Counted from the stretch's first letter, positions 26,853 to 37,593 are shown. The stretch is 48,942 nucleotides of DNA from Bifidobacterium hapali (GCF_002259755.1 NZ_MWWY01000044.1:1-48942); one strand, 5' to 3'. Notes: generated by a model not told the origin, from the sequence alone. Translations and numbers: made by a program.

Positions 26853-29800
26853 TCAGGATACATCCCCACACACTCATTACTCGACTGACGACTACTCTTC
26901 TAACTAAGTCAAGCTCAACAGGTCGCACGCATACCAGAAAACCACACCGCCCTCGTCTCGCGTTACTGTTGGCCGCGCTTATACTGCTAGTCATCATCGT
27001 TGGAGCGCTAATCGTCACCACAGTAACTCGGCAACGAGTACATCTCGATAATGGCACAGTATGGGTTACATCCAGCACTCATCGATCGATTGCAAGATTC
27101 AACGTGCGCGTAGGGCAAATCGATGCATCCGTTCCTGCTTCGACGCCTCGATTCGACGTCGCACAATCCGGCAACAGTATGGCGATAATCGATTCGCACA
27201 CGATCACCAGCATGGATACTGCCACCATGCGCACCAATGCGCAGATTGATATCGCAACACATGTTCAGATTTCGCTCGCCGGAAACACTATCGCTCTGCT
27301 AGACACAACAAACGGTCACGTACGAGTAGGTCCCCTAACATCTTTGCATGCGCTCGCTGCAAGTCAATCCGACCCGACGATGAAGCTCGGTGAAGGTGGC
27401 ATGATTGCTGTATCTCATGACGGTATTGTGTACGGATATCGTCCACGTGACGGCATGGTAATCACCGCTGACACTAATGGTTCTGTTCAGGATATGGTGT
27501 CGCTCAGTAATGGCCGTTCTCTGTCTGCAAATAGCTTCACTGTAGTTGGCTCGGTGCCAGTAATTGCAACACAAGGATTCATCCAATGGCCCGATGGTAT
27601 GGCGACAGTCGATTCAACCGATACGTTGACGTTGCAGTCGCCAGATGTGGATGGCGACCAAAGCTCATGGGTAGCGGCAGCTGATCGCAATGGCTTATTC
27701 GTCACACAGCTGCGCCACGGGTCATCACAAGCGTTGCGATTGGCTACTACGGGTGAGGGAACGCCAGCACAACCGGTGTCAGTAGCTGGATGTGTATATG
27801 CGGCATGGAGTCAGCCGGCGCGTAACTATCGGCGTATTTGCGATGCTGATGGTAGTGATGCACACGGCAATCAAGGAGAATTCCAAACGCTGGCTTCAGT
27901 GTCACACTCTGCACATCTTCAGTTCCGCACAAATCATCGATTGGTAGTGCTTAATGATGCGGCTCATGGTACGCTATGGGACCCGCAATCTGCTATGGAT
28001 GCTGTTGACGTATCGTGGGATTCCTTGCAGCAGGAAGGTGGCGATACTGCTCACGCCGATACGTTTCCAACATCCGGAGAACAGCGAGAATATGCCGAGG
28101 AATGTGCTGAACATTCGGGACCACCGAGAGCTGTGGACGATCACATGGGTATTCGCATGGGCAGTACACGAATACTTGATGTGTTGCACAATGATGAGCA
28201 ATCGGATTGCTCAGTACTACGTATTATTACAGTCACACCACCATCAGTTGATGATGTCACCGTATCGTCAGTGTTTGATGGACGCTATATACAACTCAAC
28301 GCGACTGCATTAACCGATACAAACAGTACTGACATACGGTTTTCATATGAGATTGATGATGGACGCGGCAGACGATCATCAGCAACCGTTATCGTGAAAC
28401 CTGTCCCCCATGATCACAATCAGCCTGCAGCACAAACCGATATTCCCCCAGAATATGAGATCGAACAAGGTGCTGTAATGTCAGTGAATGCCTTAGCGTC
28501 GTTCACCGATGCTGATGGTGACCTCCTGTCACTGACTGATGCAACCGTATTGGCAGAAGAGGTTAGCGTTGCACAAGTTCGCGCGGATGGTTTACTAACT
28601 TTTTCCGCTCATAGCAATGCGTCTGGCCGTGTTCCAGTGCGAGTAACCGTGCATGACGGCCGTGTAACCAGTGATGGACTCATATATGTTTCGGTCCATC
28701 CAGTCAATACATTGCCAGCCCGCATTGACCCGATCACCGTATCAGCGAAGCCAGATACACCCGTCATGGTTGATATCACGCCATACGTGCATGCTACGTC
28801 TGCGCGTATGCCAATGCTGAGCACTGTGCAACAACCGGCAGGTACAACAACCATCAAAGAGAACGACCTGTCTTTCACGGTTATGGCAAGCAACCCCGGC
28901 ACATATTACGTGCCTTATACGGTCACGCAAGGCGATGTGAACGCTGACGGTATGGTCAGAGTTGAGATCACCGCTCAATCTTCAATCGATACCATTCCTG
29001 TTACAGCTGATGATGTCGCCATACTGAGCACCGATGGTACAGCTATCGTTGAGCCGCTCATAAACGATCGTGACCCATCAGGCGGAACATTAGCGATCAC
29101 CAGTGTCAACGTCGAACCGTCGACAGGCATATCTGCCGGTATTTTGGGTACCCGAGTATATGTGGTTGGACAGCGCATCCCGAATGCACCAGTAAATATA
29201 CGGTATACCGCATCAAATCAGGCAGGCTCATCTGTAGGCACCATCGTGGTATATCCTCCGACTGCTCGTCGTCATGGAATACTCGTTGCGCGCGATATCA
29301 CATTACGCGTGAGAACTGGAGGTATCACATCAGCCACTATTCATGATTACATACTCGCTTCATCTGATGCTGGAGTCACGCTCGACCACGATCTGCAATA
29401 CAACCGCGATACCTTCAAAGGATTATTGTTCGTGTCTGACAACACTATTCGATACCAAGCGAGTTCAGTATCAGGCCGATATCAAGCCACCTATACGGTA
29501 CATGATGATGCCGGTAACAGGGCACATGGCACTATCGTTATTGAAGTACATCAAGCAGATGCACAGTCCAAAGCTGATCCAAAACCGCTACCGGTACAAG
29601 CTCAAGTCGCTGCAGGACGAACAGCGCGCCTTGAGATTGCACTCACTGGTATTGATGCAGACGGCGATGACGTTACATTACTGGGATTAGGCAATCGTGC
29701 GCCTTCACTCGGACGTATTATTGATATCGGTGCCAATTACATGGTGTATGAAGCATATGCGGATTCTTCTGGCACTGATTCGTTCTCATATGCGGTAGAA

Positions 29801-32398
29801 GATTGGTCAGGACGCAGAGCACAAGCCAACATATCCGTTGCCGTGTTTCATCAGGATACAGCAGATACAGTGCTGGCTCGCGATGACGACATCACGTTGC
29901 GCCCCAATACGCGAGCTAGTGTGCAAGTGACTGATAACGATATCATTTCGGATGATTCTGTCATATCGGTAAGTCGACTTGACGATGTGCAGGGTATTAC
30001 TGACGCCACGTATAGCCAAGGCACGATCACCTTTACCACGCCACAGCAGGAAGGCACTGCCTACGTGGTGCATACAGTACAAAATGAGGCTGGTCTATCA
30101 AGTACCGCCACATTGACCATTCATATTGACGCAGCGGCACCAATTTCTCCTCCCATTGTGCAAGATCATCGAATTCCTGCTGCTGATACGATCGATAAAC
30201 GATCAGTAGAAGTCGACGTTGCAGCATGGATTAATAACCCATCCGGTACTGCTCACGAGCTCACAGTAACTATTGATTCATCCGCAGCCGATCACGCTCG
30301 TCGTATTGGCGGTGAATCCTCCACCATTATCAGCATTGATCTCACTGAACAGGCCCGCGCTGTACCGTATACCGTAACGAACACAACACATGGCATTTCC
30401 TCGACGGCATTCATACATGTACCAGCGTATGGAGTGTTTCCACCATTATTGCGACCAAATGCACCATCGTTGACAGTACGTGACGGTGATGCGTTAATCA
30501 TTCGCATCGCAGATCATGTGCGAGTAGGCGTTGGGAAAACCGCGTTCGTAGCATCTGCAGAAGAGGTCAGCGCAACCAAATCTGAGAATACTGACTTGTT
30601 CGTTGACGCGCAGACTTTGCGATTCGTACCACAAGACGGTTATGTAGGCCCTGCGTCAATTACGTTTGCAGTGGTTGATGCCAATCCAAGCGAGCACACA
30701 TCGCGTATTGTCAATCGTGCGGTTTTGACACTACCGATCAGTGTAACAGGTACGACTATTCCCCCACCATTATTCGTCTCCCCCACCGTTGATGTACCAG
30801 CCGGTGAGACGTCGGTTATTGATCTGTCTGCGTTCATACGTGACACTGGCTCCTGCACTACTCATCGCAGTACCGATGCCAATACCAGTGCAAGCGATAG
30901 TCCTTCTGCTACACAACGCTGTACGTATACAAGCACTGGAGCTGACGATGAACGGATAGCAGTATCTGTAACATCTGACGGGATGATGACCATTCGCGCG
31001 GTAGAACACGCGACTGCTGGCGATATCACTGTTCCGATTACGATCCGTTACGCGAAAGGCACCGTTAGCGGACATGTGATCGTGCGTACGACTATTTCAT
31101 CGCGGCCATTGGCGCGTCTCAATCAGCAACGGCTGACTGTTCAGGCAGGGGCATCTGCGACAGTGAACATATTAGAGCATGCGTATAACCCGTTCCCGCA
31201 AAAGGCTCTAACAATTGTGAACTGCGTTGTTGATGGTTCACATGAAATCAACGTGGCACAATGCTCAGCCAATGGCACGATATCGATTACTGTTGCCGAT
31301 ACTGCACAAGCTGGAGCATCAACTCTTCGAGTAACCGTGCAAGACGGTACCAACTCTCCCGATCGACACGTGCGCACACTGGTTGAGATAACTGTAATCG
31401 CAAGACCAGCAGCACCACTGATGCTGCCGACTGATAGACAGTCACACAATGCTTCAGTCAATCTGGCGTGGGTTGCAGGAGCCTCAAACGGCAGTCCAAT
31501 TCTTGAATATCGAGTTGAGTGGGATGGAGGTTCTCATTCTTGCGGCCTTGCCACAACATGTCGAATCGATGGCCTAACCAACGAACGGCAGTATACGTTC
31601 ACAGTAAAAGCGCGTAACGAAGTCGGATGGTCCGATGCCTCAGCCGCAGTGGTAGGCATGCCAGATGTAGTACCGCCGCAGCCAATCAATATCGTGGCGC
31701 AAGCTGGATATCGTCGTATTACAGTTCATTGGAATATGCCCGACTATGACGGCAGCAAAGCAGAACGATTCATCGTCACGGTATCTGATGCCTCAGGCCG
31801 GTATCACAATACGCAGAGCACTAATGGAACGTCCATTGATATTGCAATACCTGATGAAGCTATTACCGATGAGACAACCTTCCGAGCCAGTGTGACAGCA
31901 TATAACCGTGTTGGAGGCAGTATTGCTGGCACGTCCAATGATGATACTCGACCGTGGAGTGATCCTGATCCACCAAAACTAGTGTTGACACAGGATGGCA
32001 ATCAAATTACAGCTCATGTCACGCTCGGTAATATGCGCAATGCTGGGTGCGCACAGGTGACGCTTGAAGGAGCAGTGACGCACACACTCTCATGTGATAA
32101 TTTGTCCACGTCTTTTCCTCTTACCAACAATGAAGAGGACAAGTCAGATAACGCCATAACGGTGACAGCAACCTTACATTTACGACGTTCAATTCCTTCG
32201 AGTCTCTCAACAACAGCGACCATTACGCCGACGCTCCCAGAAGTTCCAGAACCGGGCCCAAACCCGGACCCGTCGCCCAATCCGGACCCGAAACCAGAAC
32301 CGGATCAACCCGATCAGACTCGTACTCCACAATCAACCACCAATCCCCTAAGCAGACGCTCCCAACATACGCGTCTCATTCCTATCGAAATGATGTAA
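26849..32398 (+). CDS. fn3: Large membrane-anchored Ig-like/FN3-domain surface protein (PFNA cluster)
   Basis: The protein has 1849 residues: a short basic cytoplasmic start, one membrane helix (about 37-59), then a very long outside part. The first about 380 residues may form a beta-propeller or similar fold; from about 430 there are repeated cadherin/Ig-like units with recurring D-D-x-x-T and V-x-V-T-x-D-N patterns; two fibronectin type III domains lie at about 1517-1610 and 1612-1705; a Pro-rich PNPDPSPNPDPKPEP tail follows. The start ATG 26849 overlaps the kinase stop (ATGA) with AGGAG upstream. FN3 proteins of this cluster have been proposed to bind host or extracellular ligands; that is inference here. 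No LPXTG signal was seen. Confidence 0.88.
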   Translation: MIRIHPHTLITRLTTTLLTKSSSTGRTHTRKPHRPRLALLLAALILLVIIVGALIVTTVTRQRVHLDNGTVWVTSSTHRSIARFNVRVGQIDASVPASTPRFDVAQSGNSMAIIDSHTITSMDTATMRTNAQIDIATHVQISLAGNTIALLDTTNGHVRVGPLTSLHALAASQSDPTMKLGEGGMIAVSHDGIVYGYRPRDGMVITADTNGSVQDMVSLSNGRSLSANSFTVVGSVPVIATQGFIQWPDGMATVDSTDTLTLQSPDVDGDQSSWVAAADRNGLFVTQLRHGSSQALRLATTGEGTPAQPVSVAGCVYAAWSQPARNYRRICDADGSDAHGNQGEFQTLASVSHSAHLQFRTNHRLVVLNDAAHGTLWDPQSAMDAVDVSWDSLQQEGGDTAHADTFPTSGEQREYAEECAEHSGPPRAVDDHMGIRMGSTRILDVLHNDEQSDCSVLRIITVTPPSVDDVTVSSVFDGRYIQLNATALTDTNSTDIRFSYEIDDGRGRRSSATVIVKPVPHDHNQPAAQTDIPPEYEIEQGAVMSVNALASFTDADGDLLSLTDATVLAEEVSVAQVRADGLLTFSAHSNASGRVPVRVTVHDGRVTSDGLIYVSVHPVNTLPARIDPITVSAKPDTPVMVDITPYVHATSARMPMLSTVQQPAGTTTIKENDLSFTVMASNPGTYYVPYTVTQGDVNADGMVRVEITAQSSIDTIPVTADDVAILSTDGTAIVEPLINDRDPSGGTLAITSVNVEPSTGISAGILGTRVYVVGQRIPNAPVNIRYTASNQAGSSVGTIVVYPPTARRHGILVARDITLRVRTGGITSATIHDYILASSDAGVTLDHDLQYNRDTFKGLLFVSDNTIRYQASSVSGRYQATYTVHDDAGNRAHGTIVIEVHQADAQSKADPKPLPVQAQVAAGRTARLEIALTGIDADGDDVTLLGLGNRAPSLGRIIDIGANYMVYEAYADSSGTDSFSYAVEDWSGRRAQANISVAVFHQDTADTVLARDDDITLRPNTRASVQVTDNDIISDDSVISVSRLDDVQGITDATYSQGTITFTTPQQEGTAYVVHTVQNEAGLSSTATLTIHIDAAAPISPPIVQDHRIPAADTIDKRSVEVDVAAWINNPSGTAHELTVTIDSSAADHARRIGGESSTIISIDLTEQARAVPYTVTNTTHGISSTAFIHVPAYGVFPPLLRPNAPSLTVRDGDALIIRIADHVRVGVGKTAFVASAEEVSATKSENTDLFVDAQTLRFVPQDGYVGPASITFAVVDANPSEHTSRIVNRAVLTLPISVTGTTIPPPLFVSPTVDVPAGETSVIDLSAFIRDTGSCTTHRSTDANTSASDSPSATQRCTYTSTGADDERIAVSVTSDGMMTIRAVEHATAGDITVPITIRYAKGTVSGHVIVRTTISSRPLARLNQQRLTVQAGASATVNILEHAYNPFPQKALTIVNCVVDGSHEINVAQCSANGTISITVADTAQAGASTLRVTVQDGTNSPDRHVRTLVEITVIARPAAPLMLPTDRQSHNASVNLAWVAGASNGSPILEYRVEWDGGSHSCGLATTCRIDGLTNERQYTFTVKARNEVGWSDASAAVVGMPDVVPPQPINIVAQAGYRRITVHWNMPDYDGSKAERFIVTVSDASGRYHNTQSTNGTSIDIAIPDEAITDETTFRASVTAYNRVGGSIAGTSNDDTRPWSDPDPPKLVLTQDGNQITAHVTLGNMRNAGCAQVTLEGAVTHTLSCDNLSTSFPLTNNEEDKSDNAITVTATLHLRRSIPSSLSTTATITPTLPEVPEPGPNPDPSPNPDPKPEPDQPDQTRTPQSTTNPLSRRSQHTRLIPIEMM

Positions 32399-32416
32399 AG
32401 AGATAAAGGAGTCACC

Positions 32417-33553
32417 ATGACAGAGCATATTCTCGTACACGATGCAACTTGGATTGCCGATGATGCCACCCAATTACGCTCCGATATGCCGCAACAAGTA
32501 GACAATGCACAATCTACTGTTCCAGTGCCACGAGCATCTTCCCGCCGTAGCCGCCGATCAACTCCACCTACGGACAATGCCGCACAATTATTGCATGCAG
32601 GATTTGAGCTATTAACCGATACCATCGGACGGGTCGTTGTGGGCAAACCAATACCGATTCGGCTGTGTGTTACCGCGTTACTTGCAGGAGGCCATGTACT
32701 CATCGAAGATGATCCAGGAACCGGCAAAACTCAGTTAGCAAAAGGATTAGCACGATCAGTTGATGTACCGTTCAATCGTATTCAATTCACAGCGGATTTA
32801 TTACCGTCCGATATCATCGGTGTCACATTCTACGAGCGGTCACGTTCCACGTTTTCGTTCCGACCTGGCCCAGTATTTGCATCCATTGTGCTCGCTGACG
32901 AAATCAACCGGGCATCAGCCAAAACACAGTCCGCGCTACTGGAAGTGATGGAGGAACGCAAAGTCACAGTAGATGGAACGACGCATACAGTACCAGATCC
33001 ATTCATGGTTATCGCCACGCAAAATCCTATTGATCAACTCGGCACATACCGGTTGCCGGAAGCGCAATTAGATCGATTCTTATTACGAACCTCAATTGGG
33101 CATCCTGGTCATGAAGCCAGTCTTGCCTTAGCTCAACAGGTTGACGTGCCAGATCGTGCAGCCAGTGTCCGTCCAGTCATAGACGGACCGGGACTCGCCG
33201 AACTGCGTTCGTTAGCGAGCGCAATCCATATCGCTCCAGTGCTGCTGGACTACATGGTGCGCATCATTGAATATATTCGGCATGATGAAACAACAGCGAG
33301 TGGCCCGTCAACTCGAGGTCTGCTGTCACTCGTTCGTTGCGTGCGCATTTGGGCTGCGGCTGAAGGTCGCCATTTTGTTATACCCGATGATGTTAAAGCA
33401 TTGGCAGTTCCTATATTGGCACATCGCATTATGTTGCAACATCAAGCGCTTATGTCAGGGGATACACCAGAACGGACTGTTGTACGCGCACTTGACAATG
33501 TGCCGGTACCAACAGTGGATGAAGCACATATGGAATGGAGGAATTCGTCATGA
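32417..33553 (+). CDS. MoxR-family AAA+ ATPase (PFNA cluster)
   Basis: MoxR ATPases act as chaperones for the assembly or activation of partner proteins, often von Willebrand or DUF58 proteins coded next to them. The protein has 378 residues. After a disordered first 60 residues come Walker A EDDPGTGKTQLAKGLA (about 95-110), RIQFTADLLPSDIIG, Walker B IVLADEINRA (about 158-165), and the sensor-1 segment FMVIATQNPID. AAAGGAG stands 5 bases before ATG 32417. It lies 18 bases after fn3 and overlaps the DUF58 gene. Confidence 0.93.
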   Translation: MTEHILVHDATWIADDATQLRSDMPQQVDNAQSTVPVPRASSRRSRRSTPPTDNAAQLLHAGFELLTDTIGRVVVGKPIPIRLCVTALLAGGHVLIEDDPGTGKTQLAKGLARSVDVPFNRIQFTADLLPSDIIGVTFYERSRSTFSFRPGPVFASIVLADEINRASAKTQSALLEVMEERKVTVDGTTHTVPDPFMVIATQNPIDQLGTYRLPEAQLDRFLLRTSIGHPGHEASLALAQQVDVPDRAASVRPVIDGPGLAELRSLASAIHIAPVLLDYMVRIIEYIRHDETTASGPSTRGLLSLVRCVRIWAAAEGRHFVIPDDVKALAVPILAHRIMLQHQALMSGDTPERTVVRALDNVPVPTVDEAHMEWRNSS

Positions 33554-34887
33554 CTATGCCATTGATGTCATTTATTCGTCGGCGTACGTGTCACGCGTAC
33601 GATTCCATTTCCCAAGGGCAAGAGGCTGCTGTGCCAACATCTATTGCGGCTCCTGCGGTGCAATTCAACAATGCTTGTGCCTCGTTGAAAACCCGCATTC
33701 GAGTAAGCAACGTATTATCTACCCGAGGATTATTGTCCGCATTATTCGTTGTTATCTGTCTTGCAATATGGTTTCCAACACGATGGCATGAGTTTCTGGC
33801 TTGTGCCATCATGCTCAGTTGCATGCTCATTGTGGCGCTCATATCGTGTATCCAAACTGGTTCACTACGTGTTGATATTCCTAGTCCAGAACGCTCGGCT
33901 GTCGCCGGAGAAACTATTGAGATGTCACTTGTGATCACCAATGTTTCACGTATCCGCCCAGCACGATGTCGCTTACAGCTACCAGTTCGTGATCACACAT
34001 CTACCGCACAGCACATCGTTGATGTTCCTCGCATCCAACGCGGGACATCACGTACTGTGAAAGTCCCACTCATGCCAACGGCACGAACAGTACTACATAT
34101 TGGACCAGCTAGTACGTCGCCTTCAGATCCATTCGGCTTATGCGGGAAGACACGAGATCTGTCTGAGACAGTCAATGTTCACGTGCATCCGTTTACTACA
34201 GCAGTCTCACTGCCGCGTACGGGCTTTATTCACGATCCACAAGGACTGCTCTGTGGCGATCAGGTGAGCGATGGGCTTGATTTTCAATCATTGCGAGAGT
34301 ACCAGCCCGGCGATGATTTGCGTAACGTTCATTGGCCGAGTTCAGCGAAATCTGATGTGCTGATGATACGTCGATACACTGCTATGCGTCGTGTTGACAC
34401 TGGGTTGACACTGGTGTCTGACGCGGATGCTTACTCAGATGCGAATGAATTTGAAATAGCGGTCGCTGCATATGCGTCACTGGGCGTGGCTTGTATTAAG
34501 GCTCAGCGGCCGTTATCCGTATCCGCTGGAGGCAAGGTTTTCCGACCAATAGATATGCAGTCATTTCTTGATGCTTGCAGCGACCTTATATATGGTGATG
34601 ATCATGCCACGGGCGAACAGCAACATGTACCTGTGCAATCAAGTGAAGATGAGAGTATTGAACGTTCTCGCCTTGACCAGCGTATATGCCAGATGCTCGT
34701 TACCGGTTCACGCATGCATGATGAGCGCATCGCTGCATTGACTGAATCCAGTCCACATGCCGCTTATCACGTAGTGATCACAGTACAACAAGATAAGCCG
34801 TGCCATGTGGCAATGTTGCCGTGGTATGTTCTCATGACAATCAGCTCATTGCAGGATCTCCCTACGGCGATGGGAGCATTGTTATGA
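33550..34887 (+). CDS. DUF58-domain membrane protein (PFNA cluster)
   Basis: The protein has 445 residues. Two membrane segments lie at about 55-100, followed by an Ig-like stretch and the DUF58 signature GLDFQSLREYQPGDDLRNVHWPSSAK near 240-265. DUF58 proteins regularly stand beside MoxR ATPases and transglutaminase-like proteins and are thought to work with them at the membrane; the exact role is unknown. GGAGG stands 8 bases before ATG 33550, which overlaps the moxR stop (ATGA). Confidence 0.9.
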   Translation: MTMPLMSFIRRRTCHAYDSISQGQEAAVPTSIAAPAVQFNNACASLKTRIRVSNVLSTRGLLSALFVVICLAIWFPTRWHEFLACAIMLSCMLIVALISCIQTGSLRVDIPSPERSAVAGETIEMSLVITNVSRIRPARCRLQLPVRDHTSTAQHIVDVPRIQRGTSRTVKVPLMPTARTVLHIGPASTSPSDPFGLCGKTRDLSETVNVHVHPFTTAVSLPRTGFIHDPQGLLCGDQVSDGLDFQSLREYQPGDDLRNVHWPSSAKSDVLMIRRYTAMRRVDTGLTLVSDADAYSDANEFEIAVAAYASLGVACIKAQRPLSVSAGGKVFRPIDMQSFLDACSDLIYGDDHATGEQQHVPVQSSEDESIERSRLDQRICQMLVTGSRMHDERIAALTESSPHAAYHVVITVQQDKPCHVAMLPWYVLMTISSLQDLPTAMGALL

Positions 34888-37493
34888 GTAACACAGCAGA
34901 TAGTAATGTCCACCAAAGGAGACTACCGCAATTATCTACCACAGTGCGCGGGTCAATCATAGCTATCGTTATAACGTTGTTATCCGCGTCGAATCTCATT
35001 GATGTGTACGGGTCCTTCTTTATCAGCTGGCTCTGCACTGCAATACCAGCAACCCTATGTGGGGTATTGGCCGCTCGGATGATGAAGCAGGCCACTGCGT
35101 GGGCGGCAATAATCACGTTGATCATCTCACAATTCATGATTGGCCCATTGATCACGTATGACGGTATTGCTGTGGGACATTTGCCAACGCTGACGTCACT
35201 GGTCTTGGGATGGCGAGCCATATTCGATTCGTTCTCATACGTTGTTGCGCTTAGCTCTCCAGTTGGGACGGATAACGGAGGATTCATGGCATTATGGACA
35301 ATATGCCTATGGTCGTCAATGCTTATGCGCTGGTGCTTGTGGCATGTCATGACGCCAGCGGCACCGACAGGTGCACCGTATAACACTAACATTCACAGTA
35401 GCGTTCATCATACATCGCAGCAACTTCTGCAATGGCGTCATGCTGTTGCGTTCATCATCGTTGTATTGTCGTCGTTTGCTATATGTGCAGCATTAGGCAC
35501 GTCATCAGGTTATTACCGCGTTACCGCAGCGATCAGTGCAATAAGCATTATGGCCTGGCAGTGGCTCACTACCACCGAGCAAACCAACAACCAGTATCAG
35601 CACCATGTGAGAAAGATAATACGCGCTATTATCACGTTACTTGTTGCCGCTGCAGTGACCTGTATTATCTGTCAGACCATACCATCGCATCGCTTCGTGT
35701 TACGTGAGTACTATGATCCGCCCGTCAGTTTGCGCGATTATGCCAGTCCGTTAAGCGGTATGCGCGCATACCGCAAACGATATGCAAACGATACCATAAT
35801 GACAGTGACTGGATTACCTCATGGAACGCCAATCAGGATTGCTGTTATGGATGTATTTGACGGTCAGGTGTGGAATGTATCCGGTGAAGAGGCGCATACC
35901 AGTCATGGTGAATACCGTCGCATTGGATCGGGCACAACATTGCCAACGTCGGATACGCACGATGAGACAGCTATACCTTTCAGTGCTCGATTTACTATTG
36001 GAGCGAATTTCGGTGACATTTGGCTACCAGTCGCTGGTGATGTTTCTTCTATCGCACTAGAGACTATAGAAACTCACGCTTCACGGGATACAGATTGGTT
36101 ACGCAGTCAGACTCCGGCGGTTTTCCACCATGCTGATGCTGAAGCAGCACTCATATTGCCGGGAATACAACAAGATTTATCGTATACCGTCAGTGGCATT
36201 CTGCATCCACAGCCAGATGAGCAGCAAATCAATAATGCTGCAGCAGATACGATCACATCACCCGAACCTCTTGCAATGCCAGAATCGTTGACCTCATTGG
36301 CTATAGCTACCGCCGCAGGGCAAAAACCAACTGGTCAAACAGCACAACTGCTCGCCACTGTATTGCATGAACATGGCTGGCTATCCCACGGAGCACAAGG
36401 AGAATACCCGTCGCCGCCCGGGCATAGCAGTTATCGACTTGATGCAATGATGTCCGCTGATCTTATGGTCGGAGATGATGAACAATACGCTTCTGCAATG
36501 GCCCTTATGGCACGTCAAGTTGGGTTGCCAGCCCGCGTGGTATTGGGATTACTACCGTCTGACAGCGATCGAACAGCGATCATGCCATATAACAGCGAGA
36601 AGGCTAGTAGCGAGGCTGTCCAAAATACGGTTATGACATTCACTGGCGAGCATATTGCCGCATGGGTGGAAATCAAGCTCGAAGGGCTTGGATGGGTGAT
36701 GTTCGATCCAACGCCTGATGAGTCGCGCACTGCTGTAGCAGGCATGAGCGTGGTACCGGATTCCACACCTATTATCCGACAACCATCACTACCCTTGATA
36801 GATCCGTTACGAGATCATGCTCAGCTTCATGATCGTTCGACAGTAGGAGGTACGAACGCTGAACCACCTGTAGAACCAACTGCACAACATCGTTTCGCAC
36901 ACATTGCAACCAAAGCGTTATGGTACGGCAGCCCGATCTGGCTTATGACGTTATATTGCATCTTAGTGATCGCAATCAAACGAACAGTGTTGATGATCAT
37001 CCGATGTCGCGGTTCGCCTCGTCACCGTGTGCTTGCCGGATGGGATGTACTTATCGTACAAGCATTGCCATGCACAATGGCGACACGACTGTGCTCTGGA
37101 ACATTGACGCGACATGAGCAAGTGAGCGCGATAATCAAGTATGGAGACATACCGATATCACTCAGCCCGCTCAGCCATAGCTCAATGAGTGCGCGTCTTC
37201 TCCAGTGTTTCCGTAACCACAGCAAACATCGTGCACAGACATCTCATTTATCCGACCAGCACACAACCGAATTTACCATTATGTTGCGCAGCATGGCAGA
37301 CCAAGCTGATCAAGCGATGTATTCGAGTATTGCGCCCGATGCATATCAGGCTGAATCATATTGGCTCAATGTCAAACAACTCAGTCAGCAAATGTTGGCA
37401 TCACTGCCACTGATGCAACGCTGGCGAGCACGGCTGTCACTCCGTGGCGTTCTGTCAATCATCCGACAGCACGCCACGGAGCTGCCCTCATAA
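34884..37493 (+). CDS. Transglutaminase-like membrane protein, probable pseudoenzyme (PFNA cluster)
   Basis: The protein has 869 residues: about six membrane helices in the first 250 residues, an outside part with the transglutaminase-like core, a membrane helix near 675-700, and a cytoplasmic tail of about 165 residues. The core is visible as VGDDEQYASAMALMARQVGLPARVVLG and EHIAAWVEIKLEGLGWVMFDPTPDE. In active members Cys stands where this protein has Asp532 (GDCEx... against GDDEQY); His590 is shifted from the usual HAW spacing; Asp608 is kept. It may therefore bind rather than cut or crosslink. ATG 34884 overlaps the DUF58 stop (ATGA) with GGGAG upstream. Confidence 0.88.
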   Translation: MSNTADSNVHQRRLPQLSTTVRGSIIAIVITLLSASNLIDVYGSFFISWLCTAIPATLCGVLAARMMKQATAWAAIITLIISQFMIGPLITYDGIAVGHLPTLTSLVLGWRAIFDSFSYVVALSSPVGTDNGGFMALWTICLWSSMLMRWCLWHVMTPAAPTGAPYNTNIHSSVHHTSQQLLQWRHAVAFIIVVLSSFAICAALGTSSGYYRVTAAISAISIMAWQWLTTTEQTNNQYQHHVRKIIRAIITLLVAAAVTCIICQTIPSHRFVLREYYDPPVSLRDYASPLSGMRAYRKRYANDTIMTVTGLPHGTPIRIAVMDVFDGQVWNVSGEEAHTSHGEYRRIGSGTTLPTSDTHDETAIPFSARFTIGANFGDIWLPVAGDVSSIALETIETHASRDTDWLRSQTPAVFHHADAEAALILPGIQQDLSYTVSGILHPQPDEQQINNAAADTITSPEPLAMPESLTSLAIATAAGQKPTGQTAQLLATVLHEHGWLSHGAQGEYPSPPGHSSYRLDAMMSADLMVGDDEQYASAMALMARQVGLPARVVLGLLPSDSDRTAIMPYNSEKASSEAVQNTVMTFTGEHIAAWVEIKLEGLGWVMFDPTPDESRTAVAGMSVVPDSTPIIRQPSLPLIDPLRDHAQLHDRSTVGGTNAEPPVEPTAQHRFAHIATKALWYGSPIWLMTLYCILVIAIKRTVLMIIRCRGSPRHRVLAGWDVLIVQALPCTMATRLCSGTLTRHEQVSAIIKYGDIPISLSPLSHSSMSARLLQCFRNHSKHRAQTSHLSDQHTTEFTIMLRSMADQADQAMYSSIAPDAYQAESYWLNVKQLSQQMLASLPLMQRWRARLSLRGVLSIIRQHATELPS
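37440..37481 (+). terminator. Hairpin over the last codons of the transglutaminase-like gene
   Basis: CTCCGTGGCGT (37440-37450) pairs with ACGCCACGGAG (37471-37481), and CTGTC with GACAG inside it, separated by one mismatch; the loop is 8 bases. It ends 10 bases before the stop codon of the gene. It stands just before a second strong hairpin at 37495. Confidence 0.55.
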
Positions 37494-37494
37494 C

Positions 37495-37534
37495 AATATG
37501 GTGGCTTCCTTCATCAGAAGGAAGCCACCATATT
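37495..37534. terminator. Bidirectional terminator between the PFNA operon and rpoC
   Basis: A perfect 17-bp stem (37495-37511 with 37518-37534, starting AATATGGTGG) has a 6-base loop CATCAG. It lies one base after the transglutaminase-like stop and about 60 bases after the rpoC stop on the other strand. The A/T pairs at the stem base supply A-tracts and T-tracts for both directions. Confidence 0.85.
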
Positions 37535-37593
37535 CAGCAGACAGTCAGTCAGACTAAGATTATTACCTCATCTGACCAACCGTAGAGCATCGA

